From positions 496,001-560,000 of the forward strand of contig CAVPTB010000007.1 of NCBI GenBank assembly GCA_963708575.1: DNA of 64,000 bases. The letters run 5' to 3'. The notes under the pieces are model-generated. The model was not told the DNA's origin. It ran no database searches and saw nothing but the letters and a program-made list of their open reading frames with translations. Below are positions 41,216 through 49,178 of this stretch, piece after piece. A program made the translations under genes and the position numbers. This stretch comes from DASVWZ01 sp963708575 (lineage in GTDB: Bacteria; Acidobacteriota; Terriglobia; Terriglobales; Acidobacteriaceae). Position 1 is the first letter of the stretch; each line of letters opens with the position of its first letter.

Positions 41216-41268
41216 CTTTACCCGTGCCTGCGCCCGCGACTTTACACAAGCTTTACAAGCATTTTACG
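41216..41268 (+). promoter_or_regulatory. Tandem CTTTACA repeats, probable OmpR-type operator
   Basis: CTTTACA occurs at 41240-41246 and 41251-41257, followed by TTTTACG at 41262-41268: three units at an exact 11-bp period. A fourth, CTTTACC, lies at 41216-41222. Direct repeats of a 7-bp half site at 11-bp spacing are the layout of PhoB/OmpR-type operators. The array lies between the response regulator gene and the ATG at 41344. Confidence 0.65.
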
Positions 41269-41343
41269 ACGTCAAGTCGTCTCCTCGGTTCTAATCCATT
41301 AAACGCTACTTCAAGAAAGCAAATTCAGGGTGAGGAGATGAAG

Positions 41344-41634
41344 ATGAAAAACATGATTGCCATTGCATTGACCGCAGCTGTGATGGTTGCAGGCGCTGGC
41401 GCCATAGCGAGGGGAGTTTCAGCTAACACATTGAAATCGACTGGACTCGCGACCAAGCATCCGACGAATGCCGCATATCGCGACGGACTGTATCTCGGGA
41501 AGCTCGACGCCAAAGCTAATCTGCCCGCCCATCTGGCAAGTGGCCGTTGGAGCCGGGACCTGGATCGGGCTTCATTCAACGCTGGCTACGGTGCCGGATA
41601 TATGCAAGGTAGCGGAAATCCAGTCGCTGAGTGA
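41344..41634 (+). CDS. Small exported protein with YRDGLYLGKLDA repeat-type motif
   Basis: A 96-residue protein: signal peptide (MKNMIAIALTAAVMVAGAGA then IARG), then a mature part of about 70 residues. It contains AAYRDGLYLGKLDAKANL and, near the end, DRASFNAGYGAGYMQG. The (Y/F)xxGxxxGxxDA and FxAGYxAGY segments look like two halves of a short helical repeat. A GTGAGGAG ribosome site lies six bases before 41344, favouring this ATG over 41338 and over the longer frame from 41224. It follows the OmpR-type array and is the likely target of the two-component system. Function unknown. Confidence 0.8.
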   Translation: MKNMIAIALTAAVMVAGAGAIARGVSANTLKSTGLATKHPTNAAYRDGLYLGKLDAKANLPAHLASGRWSRDLDRASFNAGYGAGYMQGSGNPVAE

Positions 41635-41677
41635 TGCTGTACTCAGGAGCCCCCGCAGCTCTGATAGATAGCTCCCT

Positions 41678-41714
41678 GCAGGCGGACGAACCCAAACGCG
41701 CGCCGTCCGCCTGC
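41678..41714. other. Perfect 11-bp stem-loop between convergent genes
   Basis: GCAGGCGGACG (41678-41688) and CGTCCGCCTGC (41704-41714) form a perfect stem with a 15-nt loop. It follows the small exported protein and lacks a T-tract on either strand, so it may be a weak terminator or an mRNA 3-prime-end stabiliser. Confidence 0.55.
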
Positions 41715-41793
41715 GCGGGACTCGCAAAAAGCTCGCATAAACCCCGAATCGCCCAAGACGAGCCTGCGGGATGAAAAGCACGGGAAAATGGCC

Positions 41794-42609
41794 TCATCGC
41801 ACCACCACGCCCGCATATCCGACCACCATCTCGCGATCTCCTGAAACGTCTCCTGATGTGGCATAGCGAACCAGTTCTGCAGACACCGCACCGAGTTTCT
41901 TGGCCGCAGTGAGCATCGCCACCGTTGGCCCGAATCCACACATGCTGATTTCCTCTTTAGCCACGACGTCGAACAGCCCACGGGGATCGAGTGCCAATAT
42001 CCGCTCGATGGCTCTGCCATCTTTCACTCGCGTGATGGCATCGCTTTCGTAATGATTCATATCACTCGATGCCACGATCAGCACGCGTTCCGCTTGTGCA
42101 AGTATGATGTGTCCCATTGCCTGGCCGAGCATCTCCAAGGCTTGAAAATCTCCTGTACCCAACGCGATGGGCACTAATCGTAAGCCGGGATTTCTTGTCT
42201 GCAGAAAGGGCAACTCGACTTCAATCGCATGTTCCGTGAGGTGCGCCTCGCTGTCCTCCGTGAGTGCCGGAAACCTCTGCTTCAGCCGAGCCGCGAGATT
42301 CTCATCTACCGGAACCTGCCCTAAAGGTGTCTCCCAGGCTCCGCGACTCATGATCGAGAGTGGCACGCCTCTTCCCGTGTGGTTTGGACAAAGCACGATA
42401 ACGATTTGCGGCACCTCGATAGCTGAGAACACCGCGCCGGCGACTGCGCCTGAATAGATGTATCCAGCGTGAGGCGCAACACACCCAATCGCCGGCTCCG
42501 TTGTTGCCGGTGCAAGATAGGACCGTAGGCTGGCCGCAAGCTTCTCCCGCTCCTTGGGATAAAACCTCCCAGCCACAGCTGCATGGCGGATCGCAAGAGT
42601 CATCACCAT
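41794..42609 (-). CDS. AmmeMemoRadiSam system protein B (MEMO1 family)
   Basis: A 271-residue MEMO-family protein. Conserved features: RHAAVAGRFYP at the start, VAPHAGYIYSGAVAG near 44-58, LCPNHTGRG near 73-81, the TEHAIEVELPFLQ stretch near 124-136 and ASSDMNHYES near 180-189. They correspond to the metal-binding His/Asp/Cys-type site of this dioxygenase-like fold. Relatives occur next to an AMMECR1 and a radical SAM gene, which are not seen here. A TACAAT lies two bases before this ATG, so the ATG at 42603 could be the true start of a leaderless mRNA. Reaction unknown in bacteria. Confidence 0.88.
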   Translation of the reverse strand: MVMTLAIRHAAVAGRFYPKEREKLAASLRSYLAPATTEPAIGCVAPHAGYIYSGAVAGAVFSAIEVPQIVIVLCPNHTGRGVPLSIMSRGAWETPLGQVPVDENLAARLKQRFPALTEDSEAHLTEHAIEVELPFLQTRNPGLRLVPIALGTGDFQALEMLGQAMGHIILAQAERVLIVASSDMNHYESDAITRVKDGRAIERILALDPRGLFDVVAKEEISMCGFGPTVAMLTAAKKLGAVSAELVRYATSGDVSGDREMVVGYAGVVVR

Positions 42610-42674
42610 TTATTGTAGGCGCATGAGCCACTCGTGCGGGTGTGGGCGTCCTCGCCCTGGGTGCGGAAGTGGAA

Positions 42675-43523
42675 TTACGCCTTCAGCTCCCTAAACAGCT
42701 CAGCACTCTTTTCTAAACTCAACTCTTCGGCTCGTGCCGTCGCTTCAATCCCCGCCTTCTCTAGCGCGGCGCGTAGTTTGGCCGGCTTGTATTCGGTTTT
42801 GAGGTTGTTCCATAGTGTCTTGCGCTTTTGACCGAAAGACAGTTTAAGAAACGCAATGAACTCACCCTCCGGCACTTCCAAACTTTCCAAACGCGGCTCG
42901 AGCGTCAGCCGCACTACGCTGGAGTGGACTTTGGGAGGAGGAGCGAATGCATCCGGCGGCAGCGTGAAAACATTTTCGACCCGGCTATACAACTGTGCTG
43001 TTGCCGACAACAGCCCGTATTCGCTGTGACCCGGCGTCGCCGACAGCCTCTCCGCCACTTCACGCTGCACCATCAGCAACATCATTTCAAAATATCTTCG
43101 GTATTCGAAGAGTCGCAACAGTATGTCGGATGTAATGAAGTAAGGCAGATTTCCTACGACTCGCACCCGTTCCGGTGCATGGTTCATTCCTGGCCGAGTG
43201 CTTCCCGGTTTCGGCGCGAACAATCCATCGAAGTCCACCGAAAGAATGTCGGCTTCGATGATTTCCATGTTCGGATATAGGGCAAATTTCATTCGCAGCT
43301 GCGCGGCCAATACTCGGTCAACCTCGATCGCAATCAGCCTCCGTGTCCCCCGAGCCAACTGGGAAGTGATGGCGCCGCGTCCTGGTCCAATCTCCAGCAC
43401 CGTTGCCTGCGACAGGTCACCCAGTTCTTCCACAATGCGCGCCGCTGCTGCACGATCGGCGAGAAAATGCTGTCCTAATTTTGGCTTTCTTTGCGGGACG
43501 CGTGCAGCGGAAACCTTTGGCAC
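42675..43523 (-). CDS. rsmA: 16S rRNA (adenine1518-N6/adenine1519-N6)-dimethyltransferase
   Basis: A 282-residue KsgA/RsmA methyltransferase that dimethylates two adenines near the 3-prime end of 16S rRNA, using SAM. Motifs: KLGQHFLADRAAAARI, SAM site LEIGPGRGAITSQLA, acidic AIEVDRVLA, catalytic NLPY in VVGNLPYFITSDILL, and the C-terminal FGQKRKTLWNNLK. The start is a GTG. It lies 65 bp downstream of the MEMO gene start region but reads the same way; the two may not be one transcript. Confidence 0.94.
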   Translation of the reverse strand: MPKVSAARVPQRKPKLGQHFLADRAAAARIVEELGDLSQATVLEIGPGRGAITSQLARGTRRLIAIEVDRVLAAQLRMKFALYPNMEIIEADILSVDFDGLFAPKPGSTRPGMNHAPERVRVVGNLPYFITSDILLRLFEYRRYFEMMLLMVQREVAERLSATPGHSEYGLLSATAQLYSRVENVFTLPPDAFAPPPKVHSSVVRLTLEPRLESLEVPEGEFIAFLKLSFGQKRKTLWNNLKTEYKPAKLRAALEKAGIEATARAEELSLEKSAELFRELKA

Positions 43524-43646
43524 ATTGACCCTCTTTCTTTATGACGTTTACACTTGCCGGTAGCCCCGCAGGTTAGCGAGCGCGGAAGCGTGCAAGCAAG
43601 TTTTATCACAGGTGAGGCCTGCACGGGGCGGTGGGGAGCCCTGTCC

Positions 43647-45116
43647 ATGCGCATTGCGTTCGCTGCCTCTGAGTGTGTTCCGTTTTCCAAGACCGGAGGC
43701 CTCGGCGATGTTGTCGGAGCTCTCCCTGAAGCGCTTGCCGCCGCTGGCCACGATGTCAGCGTCTACATCCCCCTCTATCGCCAGACCAAACTCTCCGGGG
43801 CAAAAACCGTTGTTCGCAGCATTACTATCCCCTTCGACGATCATTACCGCTTTTGTTCTGTTGTTTCCAACGGCGAGACCTCCGGCGTCCGCCATTACTT
43901 CATCGACTATCCCCCATTTTTCGCTCGTGACGGCCTATACGGAACATCTTCGGGCGACTATCCCGACAACGCTGAACGTTTCGCTTTGTTCTCGCGCGCC
44001 GTTCTGGAGGCTTCCAAGATTCTCGGTGTTCCGCAAATCTTCCACTGTCACGACTGGCAGTCCGCGCTGATCCCGATCTTGCTGCGCACTCAATACATCG
44101 AAGACCCCGCATTCCGCGAGGTGGCTACGGTCTTCACCATCCACAATATCGGCTACCAGGGACTCTTCTCGCCCGACACGTTGCCATTGCTTACTCTTCC
44201 CTGGGATCTGTTCACAATTTCGAAGATGGAATTCTTTGGCAACGTAAACTTTCTCAAAGGCGCATTAGCTTATGCAGATTTCGTGACCACGGTAAGCCGC
44301 AAATACAGTCACGAAATTCAGACCGCGGAGTTCGGCTTCGGGCTTGAGGGCGTCTTGCGCGACCGTGCTGCGACTGTGGCGGGTATCGTGAACGGCGTGG
44401 ACTACGAAGAGTGGAGCCCGGAGAAGGATAAGTACATCGTAGCCAAGTACAGTGCCAACGATCTGAGTGGCAAGGCATCCTGCAAGCAGGATCTCTTATC
44501 CGCTTTCGGAATTGCCAACCCTGACCCCAAGGGTCCAGTGATCGGAATCGTTTCGCGATTTGTCGCGCAGAAGGGTTTCGATCTGATCTCTCAGGTCATG
44601 GATCGGCTTGCTCAGGAAGAAATGACTGTCGTTGCTTTGGGCTCAGGTGACAAGGCTTATGAACAGATGTTCCTCCGATTGCAGAAGGCCTTCCCCAAAA
44701 AAATCGCGCTTCGCATCGCCTACGATAACGATCTGGCCCACAAGATCGAAGCTGGCAGCGACATGTTTCTTATGCCTTCCCGCTACGAGCCCTGCGGGAT
44801 GAACCAGATTTACAGCCTTCGGTATGGAACTGTGCCGATCGTACGGGCCACCGGAGGTCTCGATGACACCATCGAGCAATGGGACCCGCGGACTGGGAAG
44901 GGAACTGGCTTCAAGTTCTGGGAATACAACGGCGAGTCGTTACTCCTCACGATTAAACAGGCGCTTCACGCCTTTCATGACCAGCACGCCTGGCAGAACT
45001 TAATGCGCAACGGCATGTCGAAAGACTTCTCCTGGAGCACTTCTGCCAAAGAGTACGGACGAGTCTACGAAAAGGCCCGCCAGCTCAGAACAACGCCAAC
45101 CGCGATCCACCCCTGA
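43647..45116 (+). CDS. glgA: Glycogen synthase (ADP-glucose type)
   Basis: A 489-residue GT5 starch/glycogen synthase, extending alpha-1,4-glucan from ADP-glucose. The N-terminal KTGGLGDVVGALPEAL is the ADP-glucose-binding loop, HCHDWQSALIPILL and VFTIHNIGYQG follow, and the C-terminal FLMPSRYEPCGMNQIYSLRYG carries the E-x7-E pattern. The frame extends upstream to 43554, but MRIAFAASE at 43647 is the family start and has GGGGAG ahead. No other glycogen genes are adjacent. Confidence 0.94.
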   Translation: MRIAFAASECVPFSKTGGLGDVVGALPEALAAAGHDVSVYIPLYRQTKLSGAKTVVRSITIPFDDHYRFCSVVSNGETSGVRHYFIDYPPFFARDGLYGTSSGDYPDNAERFALFSRAVLEASKILGVPQIFHCHDWQSALIPILLRTQYIEDPAFREVATVFTIHNIGYQGLFSPDTLPLLTLPWDLFTISKMEFFGNVNFLKGALAYADFVTTVSRKYSHEIQTAEFGFGLEGVLRDRAATVAGIVNGVDYEEWSPEKDKYIVAKYSANDLSGKASCKQDLLSAFGIANPDPKGPVIGIVSRFVAQKGFDLISQVMDRLAQEEMTVVALGSGDKAYEQMFLRLQKAFPKKIALRIAYDNDLAHKIEAGSDMFLMPSRYEPCGMNQIYSLRYGTVPIVRATGGLDDTIEQWDPRTGKGTGFKFWEYNGESLLLTIKQALHAFHDQHAWQNLMRNGMSKDFSWSTSAKEYGRVYEKARQLRTTPTAIHP

Positions 45117-45205
45117 CGGTCATCCACACGCCCGTGCTCCCCGAGGCCAGAACTCACTCAAATTCGACAAGAGAACCGATACGCAGCTTCCGGTAGAATT
45201 TCCCC

Positions 45206-46441
45206 ATGTTCCTCCGCTCCATCTTCCACGTCGACATGGACGCTTTCTTCGTCTCCGTGGAAGAACTGTTCGATCCGTCCCTCAGGGGCAAACCTGTCAT
45301 CGTTGGGGGACAGCGGGATGAGCGTGGAGTCGTTTCCGCCGCCTCTTACGAAGCGCGCAAGTTTGGGGTTCATTCCGCCATGCCGCTGCGCACTGCCGCC
45401 AAGCTTTGTCCACAGGGAATCTTCGTCAACGGCCACTCCGATCGCTACCGCGAAGCCTCGGAACGAGTCTACAAAGTGCTCTGTCTATTTTCACCGCTCG
45501 TCGAGGTGGCTTCCATCGACGAGGCCTACCTCGACATGACCGGCACCGACCGCCTCCACGGACCGCCTCTGCGCGCCGCTCACCTTCTGCATCAACGAAT
45601 GAAAGCCGATACGCAGCTCAACTGCTCAATCGGGATCGGCAGCTCGCGCCTGGTAGCGAAAGTCGCATCCGCCAAAGCCAAACCCCACGGAATCCTTTGG
45701 GCCTTGCCCGGGCAGGAGGCCCGCTTGTTGGCTCCGCTCGATGTTCGCGACATTCCCGGTGTCGGCAAGGTTACCGAGCAAAACCTGCATGCGCTGGGCA
45801 TTCGCCAAGTCGGAGATCTCTCCCGCTTCGAAGAGTCTTTTCTGCAGGATCGCTTCGGAAAATGGGGATTGGCCCTTGCGGGCAAGGCCCGTGGCGAAGA
45901 TGCCGGAGGTTGGTTCGACACAGAAGTCGGTGCGGATACCAGCGCAAAGTCCATCAGCCACGAACACACCTACAACGAAGACACCGCCGATTCAAACCGT
46001 CTGGAATCCACGTTGATGCGTCTCTCTGAAATGGTCGGCCGCCGCCTGAGAGAAGGTGATCTTTACGCGCGCACCCTGCAACTTAAACTGCGCTATAAGG
46101 ATTTCACCACCATCACGCGCGCCCACACCCTGCCCGAGCCCACGCAACTCGATACTGAGATTTTCGAGGAAATCCGGAAACTATTTCGTAAGAACTGGAA
46201 AAAAGGCGCCGAGATCCGGCTCCTGGGCGTGCACGCATCCTCGTTCGAGGCCGCAACCAGCCAGGGCGACCTGATCGACGGCGACCGCCGCCAGCGTTGG
46301 GAGAAGGCGTTGTCAGCCGCTGATCGTCTGCGTGACAAATTCGGCGACTCCAGCATCACCCTCGCGACCGGGATGAAAGGCGGATTTCGCGAACGAACTC
46401 ACGAGAATCCTGTTGGCTTGCCCGGAAAACAAAAAAAGTAG
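45206..46441 (+). CDS. dinB: DNA polymerase IV (Y-family)
   Basis: A 411-residue translesion polymerase. Palm motifs HVDMDAFFVSVEELFDP and ASIDEAYLDMTGTDR carry the three catalytic acids; GIGSSRLVAKVASAKAKP (thumb edge) and IPGVGKVTEQNLHALGI (helix-hairpin-helix) follow, then the little finger (RLLGVHASSF). The C-terminal tail is Lys-rich but lacks an obvious beta-clamp motif by eye. A TAGAAT hexamer ends six bases before the ATG and no ribosome site exists, suggesting a leaderless mRNA. No LexA-type operator was recognised. Confidence 0.93.
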   Translation: MFLRSIFHVDMDAFFVSVEELFDPSLRGKPVIVGGQRDERGVVSAASYEARKFGVHSAMPLRTAAKLCPQGIFVNGHSDRYREASERVYKVLCLFSPLVEVASIDEAYLDMTGTDRLHGPPLRAAHLLHQRMKADTQLNCSIGIGSSRLVAKVASAKAKPHGILWALPGQEARLLAPLDVRDIPGVGKVTEQNLHALGIRQVGDLSRFEESFLQDRFGKWGLALAGKARGEDAGGWFDTEVGADTSAKSISHEHTYNEDTADSNRLESTLMRLSEMVGRRLREGDLYARTLQLKLRYKDFTTITRAHTLPEPTQLDTEIFEEIRKLFRKNWKKGAEIRLLGVHASSFEAATSQGDLIDGDRRQRWEKALSAADRLRDKFGDSSITLATGMKGGFRERTHENPVGLPGKQKK

Positions 46442-46473
46442 CGCCGACGTCCGCCGGCTCCTGACCAGGATCA

Positions 46474-48945
46474 CTAGCGCTTCGCGAGCAATCCACCCAT
46501 TCCTGGCCGGTACCCATAAAAATCCGACAACGTATGCAGACGCCCCAAAATCTTCTCGTCATATTGCTGTTTCATCGAATCCGTCAAAACACTGCGCTGC
46601 GCGTTTGGATCGGTCGCAAGATCAAACAGAAAGCTCTGAGCCGGAGAAGCATAAGTCGCATACAGATATCGGCCGTTGTCGGTTAGCAAGCCATACACGG
46701 CTCTCTCATCCGAGGCCATAAACAACTCATCACGCTGATATTCTGCCAACTCCTCGCGGCTCTCCACGAATATCGGATGCCCGAGCACCGGACCGCGCAA
46801 AATCGGCCTGTGTCCCAATAGGTAATACAGGGACGGCGTGATATCAGTCAGAGCTGAAAGATGCGAGTCGTCATACACCACGCTCTCCCGCATTTTCTTA
46901 GGCAGGTGAACCATCAGCGGAACTCGCATCACTTCTGGATAAATAATCAAAGAATGGCTCAGGCGACCAAAGTCTCCCAGGGCATCGCCATGGTCCGAAG
47001 TCACAAGGATGATGCTATTGTCGTACAGTTGATGCGCCTTTAGGTATCCAAAAAATCCACCGAGACACTCATCGACTTGATGAACCTCGTAAGCCACACG
47101 GTTGTTGAAGCCTGGCCGATTTCGCCAATTCTGTTCGGTCCGCGGGGGCATGTTGTTGCGTGCGAATTGGTGAACATTTTTCGGCTGGGTATAGAAGAGC
47201 AACGGTTCTCTGGACCCGATTCCCGCATCCAGTGCCGCTTCCGCCTGCTTCACTGTTGAACAAACTTCCAATTGGTTCCAGAGTTTCGTATCCGTATCGA
47301 GTTTCACCAGATTGTCGGAAGGCGACAGCAGCTGGCTAAGCACTTCGTCATAGCTCAACATCATCCTGTAGCCATCGGCCTGCGCCAGCTTCTCCAGGCT
47401 ATTGACCTTTGAAAAAGGCTCGATGTAATGCGCGTGCGGCAGCATCGCCCCAGCCCAGATCGTCGGTTCAGAGAGCGACGTTCCCGCATATTGCGTATAA
47501 GCGTTGTGAACGACGAAGCTGTCCCGGGCGAAAGTATCGAGGTTCGGAGTGAAGTCCACCTGCGGGTTATACGCGCCTACGTAGTCGGGCCGCATCGAAT
47601 CGATCACAAAAATAAAGATGTTCGGCCGTTCAGCGCCGGTCTTCCTCAAATCATCAACCAGTCGCAGATCGGTCTTCGCTTCCGCACCGCGAATGTTCGT
47701 ATATTCATTGAGGATGCGGCAGAAATCGTCACACCGCTCCCCGCGGCCATTTCCCAAAACATGATGCGCGAGCTGAAACGAAGCATTTTCTGACGCGTAG
47801 TCTTCCATAGTTCGCGAGACTTCGTCGTCGGTTGCCCCCAGGGGTTGAGCCCAGAAGATTTCCGTCGCCTGAAGCGATTTGTAAGCGAATCCGCTTAGCA
47901 AAACCACCGCAAAGACGGAGGCAACTGAATAGCTGACGCGTGCCGGCCTCAGGCAACAGATGCACCAGCCCATGAAGATCCAGAACGCCAATGTGAAGGT
48001 CCCTATTAGAACCCCATTCCAATCGCCTCCGCCGATGATCGTCGGAAGGACTGCGGCCAGAACAACTAGCGCCCCGGCGATTCCGCCCATGACCAATCGT
48101 CGCGACTTGCCCGACCCACGCTTTTCGCCTGACCAAAGCGGAAGCATCAAGAAGCCAGTCCACAACACAAAAGCCATTGCCAGCATAGCGGCATAAACTT
48201 GCGCAGCCAGTCCAGCAAAGCTGAAAGCATTGCTAAGGAATCGGGACAAGATCGTCCAAAGAAAAACGAATCCTACGACTCCGACCGATGCGATGGTCAC
48301 TGACTCGGGCCTCCTCGTTCGTCCGGCCGCGATGAGAATCAGATTCAGGACTGAAAACACAATGATCGCCACCACTATGTGCGAAATCACGCTCCAACCC
48401 GCCAGCTCGAACCCGCTCCAAGGGAAGTCGGAGCCCCGGCCTTCGTGGTGGTGACGCAACCACACTCCTCCGATAGAAGCTAAAGCGGAGATACAGGCGA
48501 TCAACGCCGCGTTCGAATACGAGAACAGAGAATATTCGGTAGCTTGGGTTTCGAGCTTCGGCCATCGCCGCGCTACTCCCCACCCTGAAGACGCGATCAG
48601 CAAGGCGAGAGCCACTAAACTCAAGCCATACGCCGTCCAATTGTCCTTAATAGTGGTCAGAAAAGGATAAGCGGCGAAGCAGAGACCGAAGAAGAACAAA
48701 GAGATGCGTAACGATACATCCCCCCAGCTCTTTTTCTTCGGCCACTCAACTAGGAAGAATCCAGCTAACCCCGCGAGATACATGACTCCCTGATGCCGTG
48801 CAAACCATGGCATCCATTCATAAGCCGGGGACTTGATAAGTTCGAAATAGGTATACGGAAGGAATGCCAGCAGGCAATAGACCGACGTGAGAACCAAACA
48901 GGTTCCCCAGAAGAGCCTCGCTATTGTCGATAGAGCTTTGCGCAC
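46474..48945 (-). CDS. Polytopic membrane protein with sulfatase-fold domain (LtaS/phosphoethanolamine-transferase type)
   Basis: An 823-residue protein with about eleven N-terminal helices (residues 1-400) and an extracytoplasmic sulfatase-family domain (about 435-760). PNIFIFVIDSMRPDYVG gives the metal Asp. The nucleophile position is AGTSLSEPTIWAG, with Thr rather than the Cys of true sulfatases, as in lipoteichoic acid synthase. LVTSDHGDALGDFG and RLSHSLIIYPEVMRVPLMVH supply the other metal ligands. Such enzymes move phospho-alcohol headgroups onto envelope glycans or lipids. The start is a GTG. Its donor and acceptor here are unknown. Confidence 0.8.
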   Translation of the reverse strand: MRKALSTIARLFWGTCLVLTSVYCLLAFLPYTYFELIKSPAYEWMPWFARHQGVMYLAGLAGFFLVEWPKKKSWGDVSLRISLFFFGLCFAAYPFLTTIKDNWTAYGLSLVALALLIASSGWGVARRWPKLETQATEYSLFSYSNAALIACISALASIGGVWLRHHHEGRGSDFPWSGFELAGWSVISHIVVAIIVFSVLNLILIAAGRTRRPESVTIASVGVVGFVFLWTILSRFLSNAFSFAGLAAQVYAAMLAMAFVLWTGFLMLPLWSGEKRGSGKSRRLVMGGIAGALVVLAAVLPTIIGGGDWNGVLIGTFTLAFWIFMGWCICCLRPARVSYSVASVFAVVLLSGFAYKSLQATEIFWAQPLGATDDEVSRTMEDYASENASFQLAHHVLGNGRGERCDDFCRILNEYTNIRGAEAKTDLRLVDDLRKTGAERPNIFIFVIDSMRPDYVGAYNPQVDFTPNLDTFARDSFVVHNAYTQYAGTSLSEPTIWAGAMLPHAHYIEPFSKVNSLEKLAQADGYRMMLSYDEVLSQLLSPSDNLVKLDTDTKLWNQLEVCSTVKQAEAALDAGIGSREPLLFYTQPKNVHQFARNNMPPRTEQNWRNRPGFNNRVAYEVHQVDECLGGFFGYLKAHQLYDNSIILVTSDHGDALGDFGRLSHSLIIYPEVMRVPLMVHLPKKMRESVVYDDSHLSALTDITPSLYYLLGHRPILRGPVLGHPIFVESREELAEYQRDELFMASDERAVYGLLTDNGRYLYATYASPAQSFLFDLATDPNAQRSVLTDSMKQQYDEKILGRLHTLSDFYGYRPGMGGLLAKR

Positions 48946-49119
48946 GATCGTGGATCTACACCGAGAAGGTTGGGTAATTCCAAACCAAACTCAATTGTCG
49001 GCGTATTCGCGACCTACAGCAAGGTTCCTGGGGGCTTGTAGCTGAGCCCGGGGATGACGAAAGTACCCAACTCTTCGCCGCACTATCTACATCAAGAGGG
49101 ATGAGGATTCAAAACACGA

Positions 49120-49153
49120 AAGCCGGGCCCGGAATTGTTTCCGGTCCCGGCTT
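49120..49153 (-). terminator. Hairpin terminator after the M48 gene
   Basis: Arms of 15 bases, 49120-49134 and 49139-49153, pair with a single mismatch (AAGCCGGGcCCGGAA against TTCCGGtCCCGGCTT) around a 4-nt loop. On the minus strand it lies 26 bp after the stop at 49179, with T-rich sequence (TTTCG then TTTTG) behind it. Confidence 0.7.
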
Positions 49154-49178
49154 CGCTTTCTGCGACGTCAATTCTGTT

